A program made the position numbers and the translations under genes. From JBFWRK01 sp050248955 (GTDB taxonomy: Bacteria > Actinomycetota > Acidimicrobiia > Acidimicrobiales > Ilumatobacteraceae), in contig JBFWRK010000007.1 of NCBI GenBank assembly GCA_050248955.1, positions 62,001 through 126,000 of the forward strand: a stretch of 64,000 nt of DNA, given 5' to 3'. Positions 23,103-30,692 of the stretch are shown piece by piece. Position 1 is the first letter of the stretch. Every line of letters starts with the position of its first letter. Below the pieces are notes generated by a model. It was not told where the DNA came from, made no database searches, and saw only the letters and a program-made list of their open reading frames with translations.

Positions 23103-24758
23103 TCACCGATCGGCACCGGCAAGGTCGAACATCCCGGCATCGAGCGACCTCGCATCGACCTCTGGCAGCATCGACGGCCCGGTCTCCGTGGCGTCGACCG
23201 ACTCGGCGCGCAGGAGGCGGCGGGGGAAGTTGACCCGACAGAACTGCGTGAGTGCCTCGAGCGCGGACGGCGGGACGTCGGCGAAGCTGACGCCGATCCG
23301 GACACCACCGTGCGCCCCGTCGGGGCGGGTGTGGCGCACGACGGCCTTCACGACGGCGCCGGTGCGGCGGCCGTCAGGGCACGGGAGCGAGACCATGAGC
23401 GTCGCGACGGTGCCGACCGGGACGGCGTGCTCGACCACGATGCCCGCACCCTGCACGGTGAGATCGATGACGCGCGCCGGCTGACCGGACAGGTTGCCGC
23501 CGATCTCGGCGGGCACCCGGGGTGCCCCTCGGCGGTGACGCCTGCCGAGCACGGCGGCCGCGAGCGGCATCCCGAACAAGCCGGCCAGCGCCCGCCGGGT
23601 GCCGTCGCCGAGCCGCAGCGATCCGTTGCGACCGGGCGCGGTGGCCGCGAGCAGGGCACCCCAGAACACGGTCCCGAGGATGGCGACTGCAGGGGACCAG
23701 GGCACGGGGGTGGCCCCGACGACGAGCGACCACGCGACGACACCGAGCACGGTGGCGAGCCGCGCCGGACCGGTGTGCACCGTGATCCAGGCGAGCGCGC
23801 CGATCCTTGTGGCCAGGCGTCCTCTACGGCCGAGTGGCGAGGAGCGCATCGTCGCGCCTGCCGCGAGCACGTCGAGGCAGGCGCGGCGGAGCTGCCGCAC
23901 GCGAGCAGCGGTCGCCGGTGAGCCCGGCGTGGCGACGAGCGTCGGCACCGCCGGCGCGAGGACCCGCCAGCCGCGTGAGCGGAGCACGATCGAGGCCATC
24001 GTCTCGTTGCGGCGATGCCGAGCGGGCAGCGCGCAGAGGTCGTCCCAGGCGGCGCGGGCGAACACGGCGCCCGAGCCGCGCCACATCGCTGCGCCGGCAG
24101 CACCGAGCGCGGGGTTCAGCTGGCCCGCGACGAAGAGCGAGTCGCGGAGCCGGCACGGTTCGAGCACGCCGCGCTCGCTCACCGCCCGCACTGCCCCCTG
24201 CACGACACCGAACTGGAAGCGCGACGCGGCGATCGACGTGAGCACGTCGATGAATTCCACGGCCGGCACGTCGCCGGCATCGAGCACACCGACCCAGCGC
24301 ACGTCGTCGGCGATCGGCACGTCGAGCGCGAGGCGATCGCGCCGGTCGACCACGTGGTACATCGCGCCGTAGGTGGCCGCGAGCGCCTCGGTCTCGGCGC
24401 GACCTCCGACGTCCGCCACGACGGCCCGGCGGTTCGGCGGCAGGTCGGCCAACGCGATGAGCGTCACCCGGAGCGACTCGGGATCGCACTCGCGGGAGAC
24501 CCGCACGACGATCACCGACACGTCGCGCGGGACGGTCCGACGGGCCAGAGGCACGAGCCGATGGCGCAGCACGACCGCGACGGCAAGGGCCCCGAGCGCC
24601 GCCACGGCTTCGAACGCGGCGGTCGCCGTGGCGAGCAGCACGTGGTCGGCGCTGGCGAGCGATGCGAAGCGCACGGAGAAGTACGCGGCGCCCGCAAGGC
24701 CCGCGAGCGAGAGCGCCACGACGGGGAGTGGTCCACTCCGTGGTGATCGGCTCGGCAT
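23103..24758 (-). CDS. Membrane glycosyltransferase with PilZ domain (BcsA-like)
   Basis: A 551-residue protein. Two membrane segments (about 13-35 and 40-62) lead into a GT2-like domain with a degenerate sequence: WVGVLDAGDVPAVEFIDVL at the DxD position (DAGD), FQFGVVQGAV, and MWRGSGAVFARAAWDDL. Two or three further helices lie near 305-360. Residues about 410-490 resemble a PilZ domain: VIDLTVQGAGIVVE, with D-x-T-x-x-G in place of the usual D-x-S-x-x-G, and GGVRIGVSFADV. It is built like cellulose synthase BcsA, whose PilZ binds c-di-GMP. The classical RxxxR arginine motif is not obvious, so ligand binding is uncertain. The M23 peptidase gene lies upstream at 15 bases and the zinc-ribbon gene downstream. 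Confidence 0.75.
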   Translation of the reverse strand: MPSRSPRSGPLPVVALSLAGLAGAAYFSVRFASLASADHVLLATATAAFEAVAALGALAVAVVLRHRLVPLARRTVPRDVSVIVVRVSRECDPESLRVTLIALADLPPNRRAVVADVGGRAETEALAATYGAMYHVVDRRDRLALDVPIADDVRWVGVLDAGDVPAVEFIDVLTSIAASRFQFGVVQGAVRAVSERGVLEPCRLRDSLFVAGQLNPALGAAGAAMWRGSGAVFARAAWDDLCALPARHRRNETMASIVLRSRGWRVLAPAVPTLVATPGSPATAARVRQLRRACLDVLAAGATMRSSPLGRRGRLATRIGALAWITVHTGPARLATVLGVVAWSLVVGATPVPWSPAVAILGTVFWGALLAATAPGRNGSLRLGDGTRRALAGLFGMPLAAAVLGRRHRRGAPRVPAEIGGNLSGQPARVIDLTVQGAGIVVEHAVPVGTVATLMVSLPCPDGRRTGAVVKAVVRHTRPDGAHGGVRIGVSFADVPPSALEALTQFCRVNFPRRLLRAESVDATETGPSMLPEVDARSLDAGMFDLAGADR

Positions 24759-24773
24759 CGTGCGTCGGCGCGA

Positions 24774-25964
24774 TCAGCCCGCGGCCGGATCGGCCGGCAC
24801 CACAGGCGTCGGCGCGACCGGCGGCGCGATCAGCTCGCCCGGCGCCGGACAGGCGCCGTCGATGGCATGGAAGCGGACATCACCGACGACCCAGGCGCGA
24901 CCCCGAGGAAACGCGAGCCCGAGGTGGTCGATCAGCAGGCTCCCGCCAACGACTGGCAGCTCGATCTCGTGCGCCGGTTCCGGCACCGGGAAGAGCATGT
25001 CCGCGAACGGACCGTTCGGCGAGACGCACTGCTGCACGCGCTGGGCCCAGCGCAGGCTCGCGAACGGGTTCACGGCCTTGCCATCCGGGCGGCGGATCTC
25101 GAAGTGCAGGTGCGGCACGGAGGTCTCGCTGTTCCCGGAGTCGCCCATCCAGCCGAGGATCTGGCCGGCCTTCACGGCGACGCCCGGGCCGACACCGGGC
25201 GCGAAGCGCCACGTGCCGTCGTCCAGGCCGTCGTCGCTCCCGGGGGTGTCGTTGTTGACGTGGAAGTACCGGTACTGCCAGCCCTCGGCGTCCTCGACGA
25301 CCACGCCCCAGCCGGCGGTCGGGTGGTTGTCGACGATGTGGTCGACGATGCCGTCGGTCGCCGCGAGCAGCGGCTGCAGCCGCAGCCCGACGATGTCGTT
25401 GCCGGCGTGCTTGCGGTCGCAGCTGTCACGGCAGTTGCCGAAGTCGTCCCCGTAGGTCACCGGTCCGGCGACGGGGAAGCGGATCGGGCGCAGCTCGATG
25501 CCCTCGACGAGCTGGTCCTCGGTCGTGTCGAGCGCCGCAGCCGCATCGGGCGGCACTGCTGCCTCTGGCGCCGGCGCGGCCGTCGTCGTGGTCGTGGTCG
25601 TGGTTGCCTGCTCGGCGATCGATGTCGCCGTCGGGATCGTCGTGGTGGGCGTCTCGACCTGGGGCAACGCGGGCACCGTCGCCGTCTCGGTCTGATCGGC
25701 GGGCGCCACGGAGGTCGTCGAACTGCCAGGCACGGTCGACGTCGGTGCGGCGGTGGTCGTCGGATCCGAGGCCGACGGTGCCGCCGCTGCAGGCTCCGTC
25801 GGCGCGGTCGTGGTCTCGAGCGACGATGGCGGAGCCGCGGTCGTCGACGGCTCTGGAGCGGGCTCCGACGGTGGCGCAGCAGCGCGGAAGGCCGCGACCG
25901 GGAACGGCATGCCCAGGGCGCCGACGACGGCCAATGCCGACATGCGTCGCTGTGATGGTTTCAC
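24774..25964 (-). CDS. M23-family (LytM) peptidase with Thr-rich linker
   Basis: A 396-residue exported protein that probably cuts cell-wall peptide bridges. An N-terminal signal (SALAVVGALGMPFPVAAF) is followed by a long Thr/Ala/Pro-rich linker (about 30-150). The LytM domain shows HAGNDIVGL, YRYFHVNND and the second metal motif SVPHLHFEIRRPDG, so the expected histidine and aspartate ligands are present. The GTG at 25964 has GGAGG 7 bases upstream. It precedes the PilZ glycosyltransferase, and a LysM lipoprotein gene lies further upstream, so the region concerns the envelope. Confidence 0.88.
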   Translation of the reverse strand: MKPSQRRMSALAVVGALGMPFPVAAFRAAAPPSEPAPEPSTTAAPPSSLETTTAPTEPAAAAPSASDPTTTAAPTSTVPGSSTTSVAPADQTETATVPALPQVETPTTTIPTATSIAEQATTTTTTTTAAPAPEAAVPPDAAAALDTTEDQLVEGIELRPIRFPVAGPVTYGDDFGNCRDSCDRKHAGNDIVGLRLQPLLAATDGIVDHIVDNHPTAGWGVVVEDAEGWQYRYFHVNNDTPGSDDGLDDGTWRFAPGVGPGVAVKAGQILGWMGDSGNSETSVPHLHFEIRRPDGKAVNPFASLRWAQRVQQCVSPNGPFADMLFPVPEPAHEIELPVVGGSLLIDHLGLAFPRGRAWVVGDVRFHAIDGACPAPGELIAPPVAPTPVVPADPAAG

Positions 25965-26019
25965 GCTGGGCCTCCGCTCGTATGCGTTCGTTCACTCGGA
26001 GCAGGCTCCATGAAGCTCT

Positions 26020-26060
26020 GCGGAGGAACTGACGCCGCGAACGCGGAGATCTGACGCCGC
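26020..26060. repeat. Tandem 19-bp repeat upstream of the M23 gene
   Basis: GCGGAGGAACTGACGCCGC at 26020-26038 and GCGGAGATCTGACGCCGC at 26043-26060, separated by GAAC. A 16-bp perfect palindrome (TCGGCGGATCCGCCGA) follows at 26064-26079. The region 25965-26144 has no supported gene; these elements may form a structured leader or operator for the M23 gene. Confidence 0.6.
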
Positions 26061-26105
26061 TCTTCGGCGGATCCGCCGAGGGAGGTCTCCGGCTCGAGGG
26101 AGCGC

Positions 26106-26121
26106 GCCCGCCCGAGCGGGC
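26106..26121 (-). terminator. Hairpin after the LysM lipoprotein gene
   Basis: GCCCGC and GCGGGC pair around a four-base loop, 24 bases after the stop of the minus-strand LysM gene. No T-run follows. Confidence 0.45.
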
Positions 26122-26144
26122 AGTGCGGTCAGGCCGGGAAATCG

Positions 26145-26588
26145 TCAGCCGGCAACGGTGGTGTCGGCAGCCACCGTGGCATCGGCGGCCACCGTGGTGT
26201 CGGCTGCCGCAGTCGTCGGTGGCCCGGTCGTCGTCGAGCCGTCCGGGTTGACGAGCACGGTGGGGGGCGGGAGCAGCAGCTGCTGGCCGGTCTGGATCCG
26301 GTTCGGATCGACGATCCCGTTCGCCGCGATGAGGTCTTCGAGCCGGATGTCGAACTGGTCGGCGATGCCCGACAGGGTGTCGCCCTTCTGCACCTCGTAG
26401 TACTGCGCGAGCGTCGTGGTCGTCGCCGGGACGGTCGTCGCTGGTGCCGTCAGCGGGACGAGACTCGACGTCGTGGCCGCCGACAGGTCCGTCGAGTCGG
26501 TCTCGTCATCGTCGCCACCGCATCCGATCAACGCGATCGCACCGATCACGATGATCACAGCTTGCCGACGTCGCGCCCCGGTTGCCAT
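26145..26588 (-). CDS. LysM-domain lipoprotein
   Basis: A 147-residue envelope protein. The N-terminus (MATGARRRQAVIIVIGAIAL, then IGCGGDDD) is a lipoprotein signal with the lipobox cysteine near residue 23. A Thr-rich linker leads to one LysM domain (YYEVQKGDTLSGIADQFDIR, then IQTGQQLLLP), which binds peptidoglycan. The C-terminus repeats TTVAAD-type units. GGGGG lies 8 bases before the ATG. It is the nearest upstream neighbour of the M23 peptidase gene on the same strand, and divergent from a hydrolase gene. Confidence 0.85.
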   Translation of the reverse strand: MATGARRRQAVIIVIGAIALIGCGGDDDETDSTDLSAATTSSLVPLTAPATTVPATTTTLAQYYEVQKGDTLSGIADQFDIRLEDLIAANGIVDPNRIQTGQQLLLPPPTVLVNPDGSTTTGPPTTAAADTTVAADATVAADTTVAG

Positions 26589-26656
26589 GGCCCTGTCCCC
26601 CCTGGCTGCCTGTGCGCGGAGCGTAACGCAGTTGTGCGCCGCGATGTGGCCCTCCG

Positions 26657-26662
26657 TAGTGT
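26657..26662 (+). promoter_or_regulatory. Predicted -10 box of the alpha/beta hydrolase operon
   Basis: TAGTGT on the plus strand, 7 bases before the GTG at 26670. Confidence 0.45.
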
Positions 26663-26669
26663 CGGGCTC

Positions 26670-27584
26670 GTGGACAACGAGCAGGTCGCGCGCTTTCCCG
26701 GGGCCGAGGCACCCGTCCGCGAGTACCGCTTGGACGCTTCGGGCGTCGGCATCGCCGTGCACGAATGGGGTGACGAGGACGCGCCGCCGATCTTCCTCGC
26801 CCACGGTGGCTTCGACTTCGCCCGCACGTACGACGTGTTCGCACCGAAGCTGGCGGCGGCCGGCTGGCGCGTCGTGTCCTGGGACCAGCGCGGCCACGGT
26901 GACAGCGACCACACCGCCCTCTACTCGTGGGAGGCCGACGTTCGTGACGCCATCGAGGTGTTCGAGTCCGTCACGAGCGAGCCGGCACCGGCGATCGGGC
27001 ATTCGAAGGGCGGCGGGCTGATGATGTACCTCGCAGACGCTGCGCCTCACCGGTTCACCCACCTCGTCAACCTCGACGGCATGCCGTTCCGGAGCCCGGT
27101 CCCCGATGTCGCCGAGCACGAGCGCCGGCGGATGCTCGCGTCCGACCTGGCCGGGTGGCTCGACCACCGGCGGAGCACCGCCACCTCCGTGCGCAAGCCG
27201 GGCACGCTCGACGACCTCGCTCGACGGCGGCGACGGATGAACCCCCGTCTGCCATTCGAATGGCTGCGCTACCTCGCCGCGGTCGGTGCCCGCCACGACG
27301 ACGACGGTTGGCGCTGGAAGCTCGACCCCTCGATGCGGATGGGCGGCTTCGGTCCGTGGCGACCGGAGTGGATGGCGATGCAGATCCCCGGCCTGCCCAT
27401 GCCGTTCCTCGGGATCCTCGGGCTCGAGCCCGAGATGATGGGCTGGAACACGAAACCGGACGACATCCGTCACCTCATCCCGGCTACCGGCCAGCTCGTC
27501 GGTCTCGACGGTGTCGGGCACTTCGTCCACATCGAACAGCCCGATCAGGTCCTCGGCCTGATCCTGGACTTCCTCGGATCGTGA
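26670..27584 (+). CDS. Alpha/beta hydrolase
   Basis: A 304-residue alpha/beta-fold hydrolase. FLAHGGFDFARTY is the oxyanion region, SWDQRGHGDSD follows, the nucleophile elbow reads GHSKGGG (Ser in the middle) and the late histidine is in GVGHFVHIEQPDQV. All three catalytic positions appear present. Substrate unknown. The frame is open further upstream, but the TAGTGT box and lack of homologous sequence favour GTG 26670. Its stop overlaps the start of the next hydrolase (GTGA). Confidence 0.88.
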   Translation: MDNEQVARFPGAEAPVREYRLDASGVGIAVHEWGDEDAPPIFLAHGGFDFARTYDVFAPKLAAAGWRVVSWDQRGHGDSDHTALYSWEADVRDAIEVFESVTSEPAPAIGHSKGGGLMMYLADAAPHRFTHLVNLDGMPFRSPVPDVAEHERRRMLASDLAGWLDHRRSTATSVRKPGTLDDLARRRRRMNPRLPFEWLRYLAAVGARHDDDGWRWKLDPSMRMGGFGPWRPEWMAMQIPGLPMPFLGILGLEPEMMGWNTKPDDIRHLIPATGQLVGLDGVGHFVHIEQPDQVLGLILDFLGS

Positions 27585-28267
27585 GCGAGATGACCACGGA
27601 GCACCTGACCCACAACCGGGTCCGCCTCGCGCTCCACACGCTGCGCGCCGGCGGCGAGGGGCGGCCGTTGCTCCTCCTCCACGGGCTCGGCGAGCGCACG
27701 CCCGACGTCGCGCCGCCGTGGACGGCGTCGTGGCCCGGACCGGTGCACGGTCTGGACTTCACCGGTCACGGCGCGTCGACCATGCCCGTGGGCGGCGGCT
27801 ACTCGAGCGAGACGCTGATGGCCGATGCGGACGCTGCGGTGCATCGTCTCGGATCGTGCACGATCGTCGGACGTGGCGTGGGTGCCTATGCGGCGCTCCT
27901 GATCGCAGGTGGCCGGCCGGAGCAGATCGTCGGGGCCGTCCTGTGCGACGGTCCGGGGCTCGTCGGGGGCGGGACGGGACCGGTGGGCGGTTCGTCCACG
28001 CTCCTGCGCCGACGGTCCGTCCTGTCGCCCCCTGATCCCTATGCGCTCCACGAGCTCAGCCACGACGTCCGCCCAGCCGACTACGCGATGACATTCGTCC
28101 ACCTCGCGACGAGCCGCTCGTCGCTGCCGATGCCGATCGCGGTGTGCGCCATCTTCCGACCGCCGTGGCTCGCCGCCGTCGCCGATCATCCGGCGGTGCT
28201 CGACACGTCGCTCGGCGCCGCACTGGCGACGTTCGCCGAGCGCGGGCCGTCACCGACGGGACGGTAG
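27581..28267 (+). CDS. Alpha/beta hydrolase-like protein without the nucleophile serine
   Basis: A 228-residue protein of the alpha/beta hydrolase fold (LLLLHGLGERTPDVAPPW, GLDFTGHGASTMPVGGGYSS). The nucleophile elbow reads IVGRGVGAY, with Gly where Ser or Cys is expected, and no late histidine motif is seen near the end. It is therefore probably not a classical hydrolase. It is translationally coupled to the preceding active-looking hydrolase; a partner or regulator role is possible but inferred. Its 3' end overlaps the CrtA-like gene by 18 bases. Confidence 0.72.
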   Translation: MSEMTTEHLTHNRVRLALHTLRAGGEGRPLLLLHGLGERTPDVAPPWTASWPGPVHGLDFTGHGASTMPVGGGYSSETLMADADAAVHRLGSCTIVGRGVGAYAALLIAGGRPEQIVGAVLCDGPGLVGGGTGPVGGSSTLLRRRSVLSPPDPYALHELSHDVRPADYAMTFVHLATSRSSLPMPIAVCAIFRPPWLAAVADHPAVLDTSLGAALATFAERGPSPTGR

Positions 28268-28942
28268 CGGCTCCCGCCCGTCCCAGCTGCCGCTGCTCGC
28301 GAAGGGCTCGAACCTGGCGAACAGCTCCTCCCCGTACCAGCCTTCGGCGCGAGTGCGCTGCACCACCTCGCGGTGCTGCGGCTGCTCGTCGGCGAACGCC
28401 CGAACGGCAGCGGCGTCGCGCCAGAGGCTGAACGTCCCCTGCCGCCCGACCGGTGCCTCGCCGATGCCGCACACCGCGAGCAGGCCGGGCGCGGCCCGCA
28501 CCTCCTCGCTCACCGGCCGGCCGGCCCGGGCGAAGCTGCGCCAGTGGCGGAGGTGCACCGTCGCCCGGGTGAGCACGGCGATCGGCCCGGTGGCGCTCCC
28601 CCGATCGACCGCCCCGAGGACGTCGAAGCCTCGCCATGCTCCATGACCGCCGAGGCCGCGCAGACGCACGTGGTACGCCTCTGCCGCGCTCGCCCACCGT
28701 GGCGCCATGCGACCCATGAACGCGTCGAGCGCCGCCTCGTCGTGCCACACCGCGAACATCGCCGTGCGCGCCGGGTCGACTCCGCGTGCAGTCGAGCTCG
28801 CGGCTCCGGTCCCGAGGAGCCGCCAGAACGCGAGCCCCGGCGTTCGGGAGAGCCGGCGCCGATCGGTGCCGAGCCGCGCGAGGGCGGCGGGAGCGAGGAG
28901 CGGCCGCACACGAACGAGGTGGAACGAAGCGACTCCGGTCAT
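28250..28942 (-). CDS. Spheroidene monooxygenase (CrtA)-like protein
   Basis: A 230-residue protein with the pattern of the CrtA/spheroidene monooxygenase family: SFHLVRVRPLLAPAALARLG at the start, GLAFWRLLGTGAA, RTAMFAVWHDEAALDAFM and a C-terminal GTFSLWRDAAAVRAFADEQ. In purple bacteria CrtA adds a keto group to acyclic carotenoids; many homologues elsewhere are of unknown function. The carotenoid operon ends about 600 bases away, which supports a pigment role. The ATG at 28942 was chosen; ATG 28960 is possible. It is divergent from plsY with only 8 bases between the starts. Confidence 0.72.
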   Translation of the reverse strand: MTGVASFHLVRVRPLLAPAALARLGTDRRRLSRTPGLAFWRLLGTGAASSTARGVDPARTAMFAVWHDEAALDAFMGRMAPRWASAAEAYHVRLRGLGGHGAWRGFDVLGAVDRGSATGPIAVLTRATVHLRHWRSFARAGRPVSEEVRAAPGLLAVCGIGEAPVGRQGTFSLWRDAAAVRAFADEQPQHREVVQRTRAEGWYGEELFARFEPFASSGSWDGREPLPSRR

Positions 28943-28950
28943 CGCGCGCC

Positions 28951-29559
28951 ATGCTGGCATCGATGTCGCTCGTCGTCGTGGCCGTGCTCGGGTACCTGCT
29001 CGGCTCGATCCCGATCGCCGTGCTCGTCGGCCGGCGTCACGGCATCGAGTTGCGAACGATCGGCGACAGGAACCCGGGGTACTGGAACGCGAAGGAGCTG
29101 CTCGGCGGCCGCGCCGCACTGCCAGTGCTCGTCGGCGACGTGGCGAAGGGGGCGGCGGCCGCTGCCCTCGGACGGTGGCTCGGTGACGCGTGGTGGATCG
29201 GGGATGTGGCTGCCGCGGCAGCCATGCTCGGGCACGCGTGGCCGTTGTTCGCCGGCTTCCGCGGCGGGCGCTCGATCCTCACGTTCGCAGGCGCCGTCTG
29301 TGTGCTGTCTCCGGTTGCAGCGGGCATCGCGATCGGAGCGTGCGTCGTCGTCGCGCTCGCGAGCCGGCGCTCCGCGTACGGGGCCCGCGTCGGTGTGTTC
29401 GGCTTCCCGGTCGCACAGGCCTTCGTCGACCCGCGGGAGCACGTCGCCGCGACGGGTGCGCTCATGTGCATCATCGGGCTTCGGTTCCTGCTCGCGGCAC
29501 GGACGACGGCGCGGACGACGGCACAGTCGGTGACGCGGTCCGCCGGCCGTCAGCCGTAG
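28951..29559 (+). CDS. plsY: Glycerol-3-phosphate acyltransferase PlsY
   Basis: Membrane enzyme that transfers an acyl group from acyl phosphate to glycerol-3-phosphate, the first step of phospholipid synthesis. The 202-residue protein shows the PlsY signatures LLGSIPIAVLVGRRHGIEL, RNPGYWNAKELLGGRAAL, VLVGDVAKGAAAAALG and GHAWPLFAGFRGGRSI, with five to seven hydrophobic segments. The usual sequence after the second motif is GSGNxGATN; here it is RNPGYWN, so it is a divergent member. ATG 28951 or 28963. The 3' end overlaps the carotenoid glycosyltransferase gene by 10 bases. Confidence 0.8.
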   Translation: MLASMSLVVVAVLGYLLGSIPIAVLVGRRHGIELRTIGDRNPGYWNAKELLGGRAALPVLVGDVAKGAAAAALGRWLGDAWWIGDVAAAAAMLGHAWPLFAGFRGGRSILTFAGAVCVLSPVAAGIAIGACVVVALASRRSAYGARVGVFGFPVAQAFVDPREHVAATGALMCIIGLRFLLAARTTARTTAQSVTRSAGRQP

Positions 29560-30692
29560 CTGCGACCGCGCCACCGCCGAGACGGACGAGCGATGCTCCA
29601 TGCCAACCGAACGGCGGCGGGAAGGTCGGCGAGCGGCGACAGCCAGTAGGCCGCGGTCACGCGCTCGTAAGCGCGGCGGGTACCGAACAACGTGCCGATC
29701 CTGACGAGGAGCAGCGCTGCGTCGAGCGCGTCGCCACGGCGGACGAGCACCCGTGGGAGCGGGAGCGCTTGCGCGAGCGTGACGATCGCGACATCGAGGG
29801 TCTGTCGCTGCGGGGACTCCACGCCGGGGAGCGCGAGCGACCGGCCCCAGCCCGTCCACGTCTCGCGGACGGTCTCGAACATGCGGACGGTCACCACGTC
29901 AGCGCCGTCGAGCAGCGCGACCCTCCAGCCCTGCGCCGCGAGGTGGCGGGCGAGCGCGACGTCCTCCACGAGGTGCTCACGCACGGATCCGAAGCCGCCA
30001 GAGGCGAGGAACGGCTCGCGGCGCATCGCCGTGCACTGGCCGTTCGCGAGCACACGCTCGCGGGAGCCCCGTTCCACACCGGGCGGACCGAACCGGTAGA
30101 CGAGCGTCGTCAGCAGCGCGGGGTGCAGCCAGCGCGCACCGGCGGTCGGGCAGTCGAACCGGCCGCCCACCGTCGCGAGGTCGATGCCCTCGGCAGCCAT
30201 CCGCTCGACCACTGCCTCGGGGAGCGCGGCCGACGGTCGCGCGTCGGCATCGAGGGTCACGATCCACTCGCCGCGCGCCGCGTCGATGCCCTGTTGCAGC
30301 GCCCAGCACTTGCCCGCCCATCCCGCGGGGAGCGGCGCGCCGGCGAGCACGGTGGCGCCGAAGTCCGCGGCAACGGCGGCGGTGCCGTCCGCTGACTCGT
30401 CGTCGACGACGATCACCTCGATCACTCCTGGCGCGTCCCGCAGCCCGACGAGGCAGGGACCGAGCCGGGTCGCCTCGTCGCGGGCCGGGATCACCACCGA
30501 GATCCCACCGCTCCCACGCGTCGGTCGCTGCGTGGGGGCCGGCGCGAGCGGCGGTGCGCGGCGGGCGGCGCGGGCGACCTTCGTGACGACGGTCACCGCG
30601 GCAGCGAGTCGAGCGCCGAACAGCGCCGCTGCCGCGGCGCGGCGGGCGAATCGGAGCGGGGCCTGATTGCCGAGTGGCGCGGCACCGTTCAC
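29550..30692 (-). CDS. Family 2 glycosyltransferase of the carotenoid operon
   Basis: A 380-residue membrane-associated GT2 enzyme. After an Ala/Arg-rich helix the catalytic domain shows ISVVIPARDEATRLGPCLVG, VIVVDDESADGTA, the DxD motif in IVTLDADARPSAALP and the W-rich RETWTGWGRSL; two hydrophobic segments follow. It resembles CruG/CrtQ-type carotenoid glycosyltransferases, and its position directly after crtI (GTGA overlap) supports glycosylation of a carotenoid hydroxyl introduced by the CruF-like hydratase. The sugar is unknown. Confidence 0.82.
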   Translation of the reverse strand: MNGAAPLGNQAPLRFARRAAAAALFGARLAAAVTVVTKVARAARRAPPLAPAPTQRPTRGSGGISVVIPARDEATRLGPCLVGLRDAPGVIEVIVVDDESADGTAAVAADFGATVLAGAPLPAGWAGKCWALQQGIDAARGEWIVTLDADARPSAALPEAVVERMAAEGIDLATVGGRFDCPTAGARWLHPALLTTLVYRFGPPGVERGSRERVLANGQCTAMRREPFLASGGFGSVREHLVEDVALARHLAAQGWRVALLDGADVVTVRMFETVRETWTGWGRSLALPGVESPQRQTLDVAIVTLAQALPLPRVLVRRGDALDAALLLVRIGTLFGTRRAYERVTAAYWLSPLADLPAAVRLAWSIARPSRRWRGRSYG

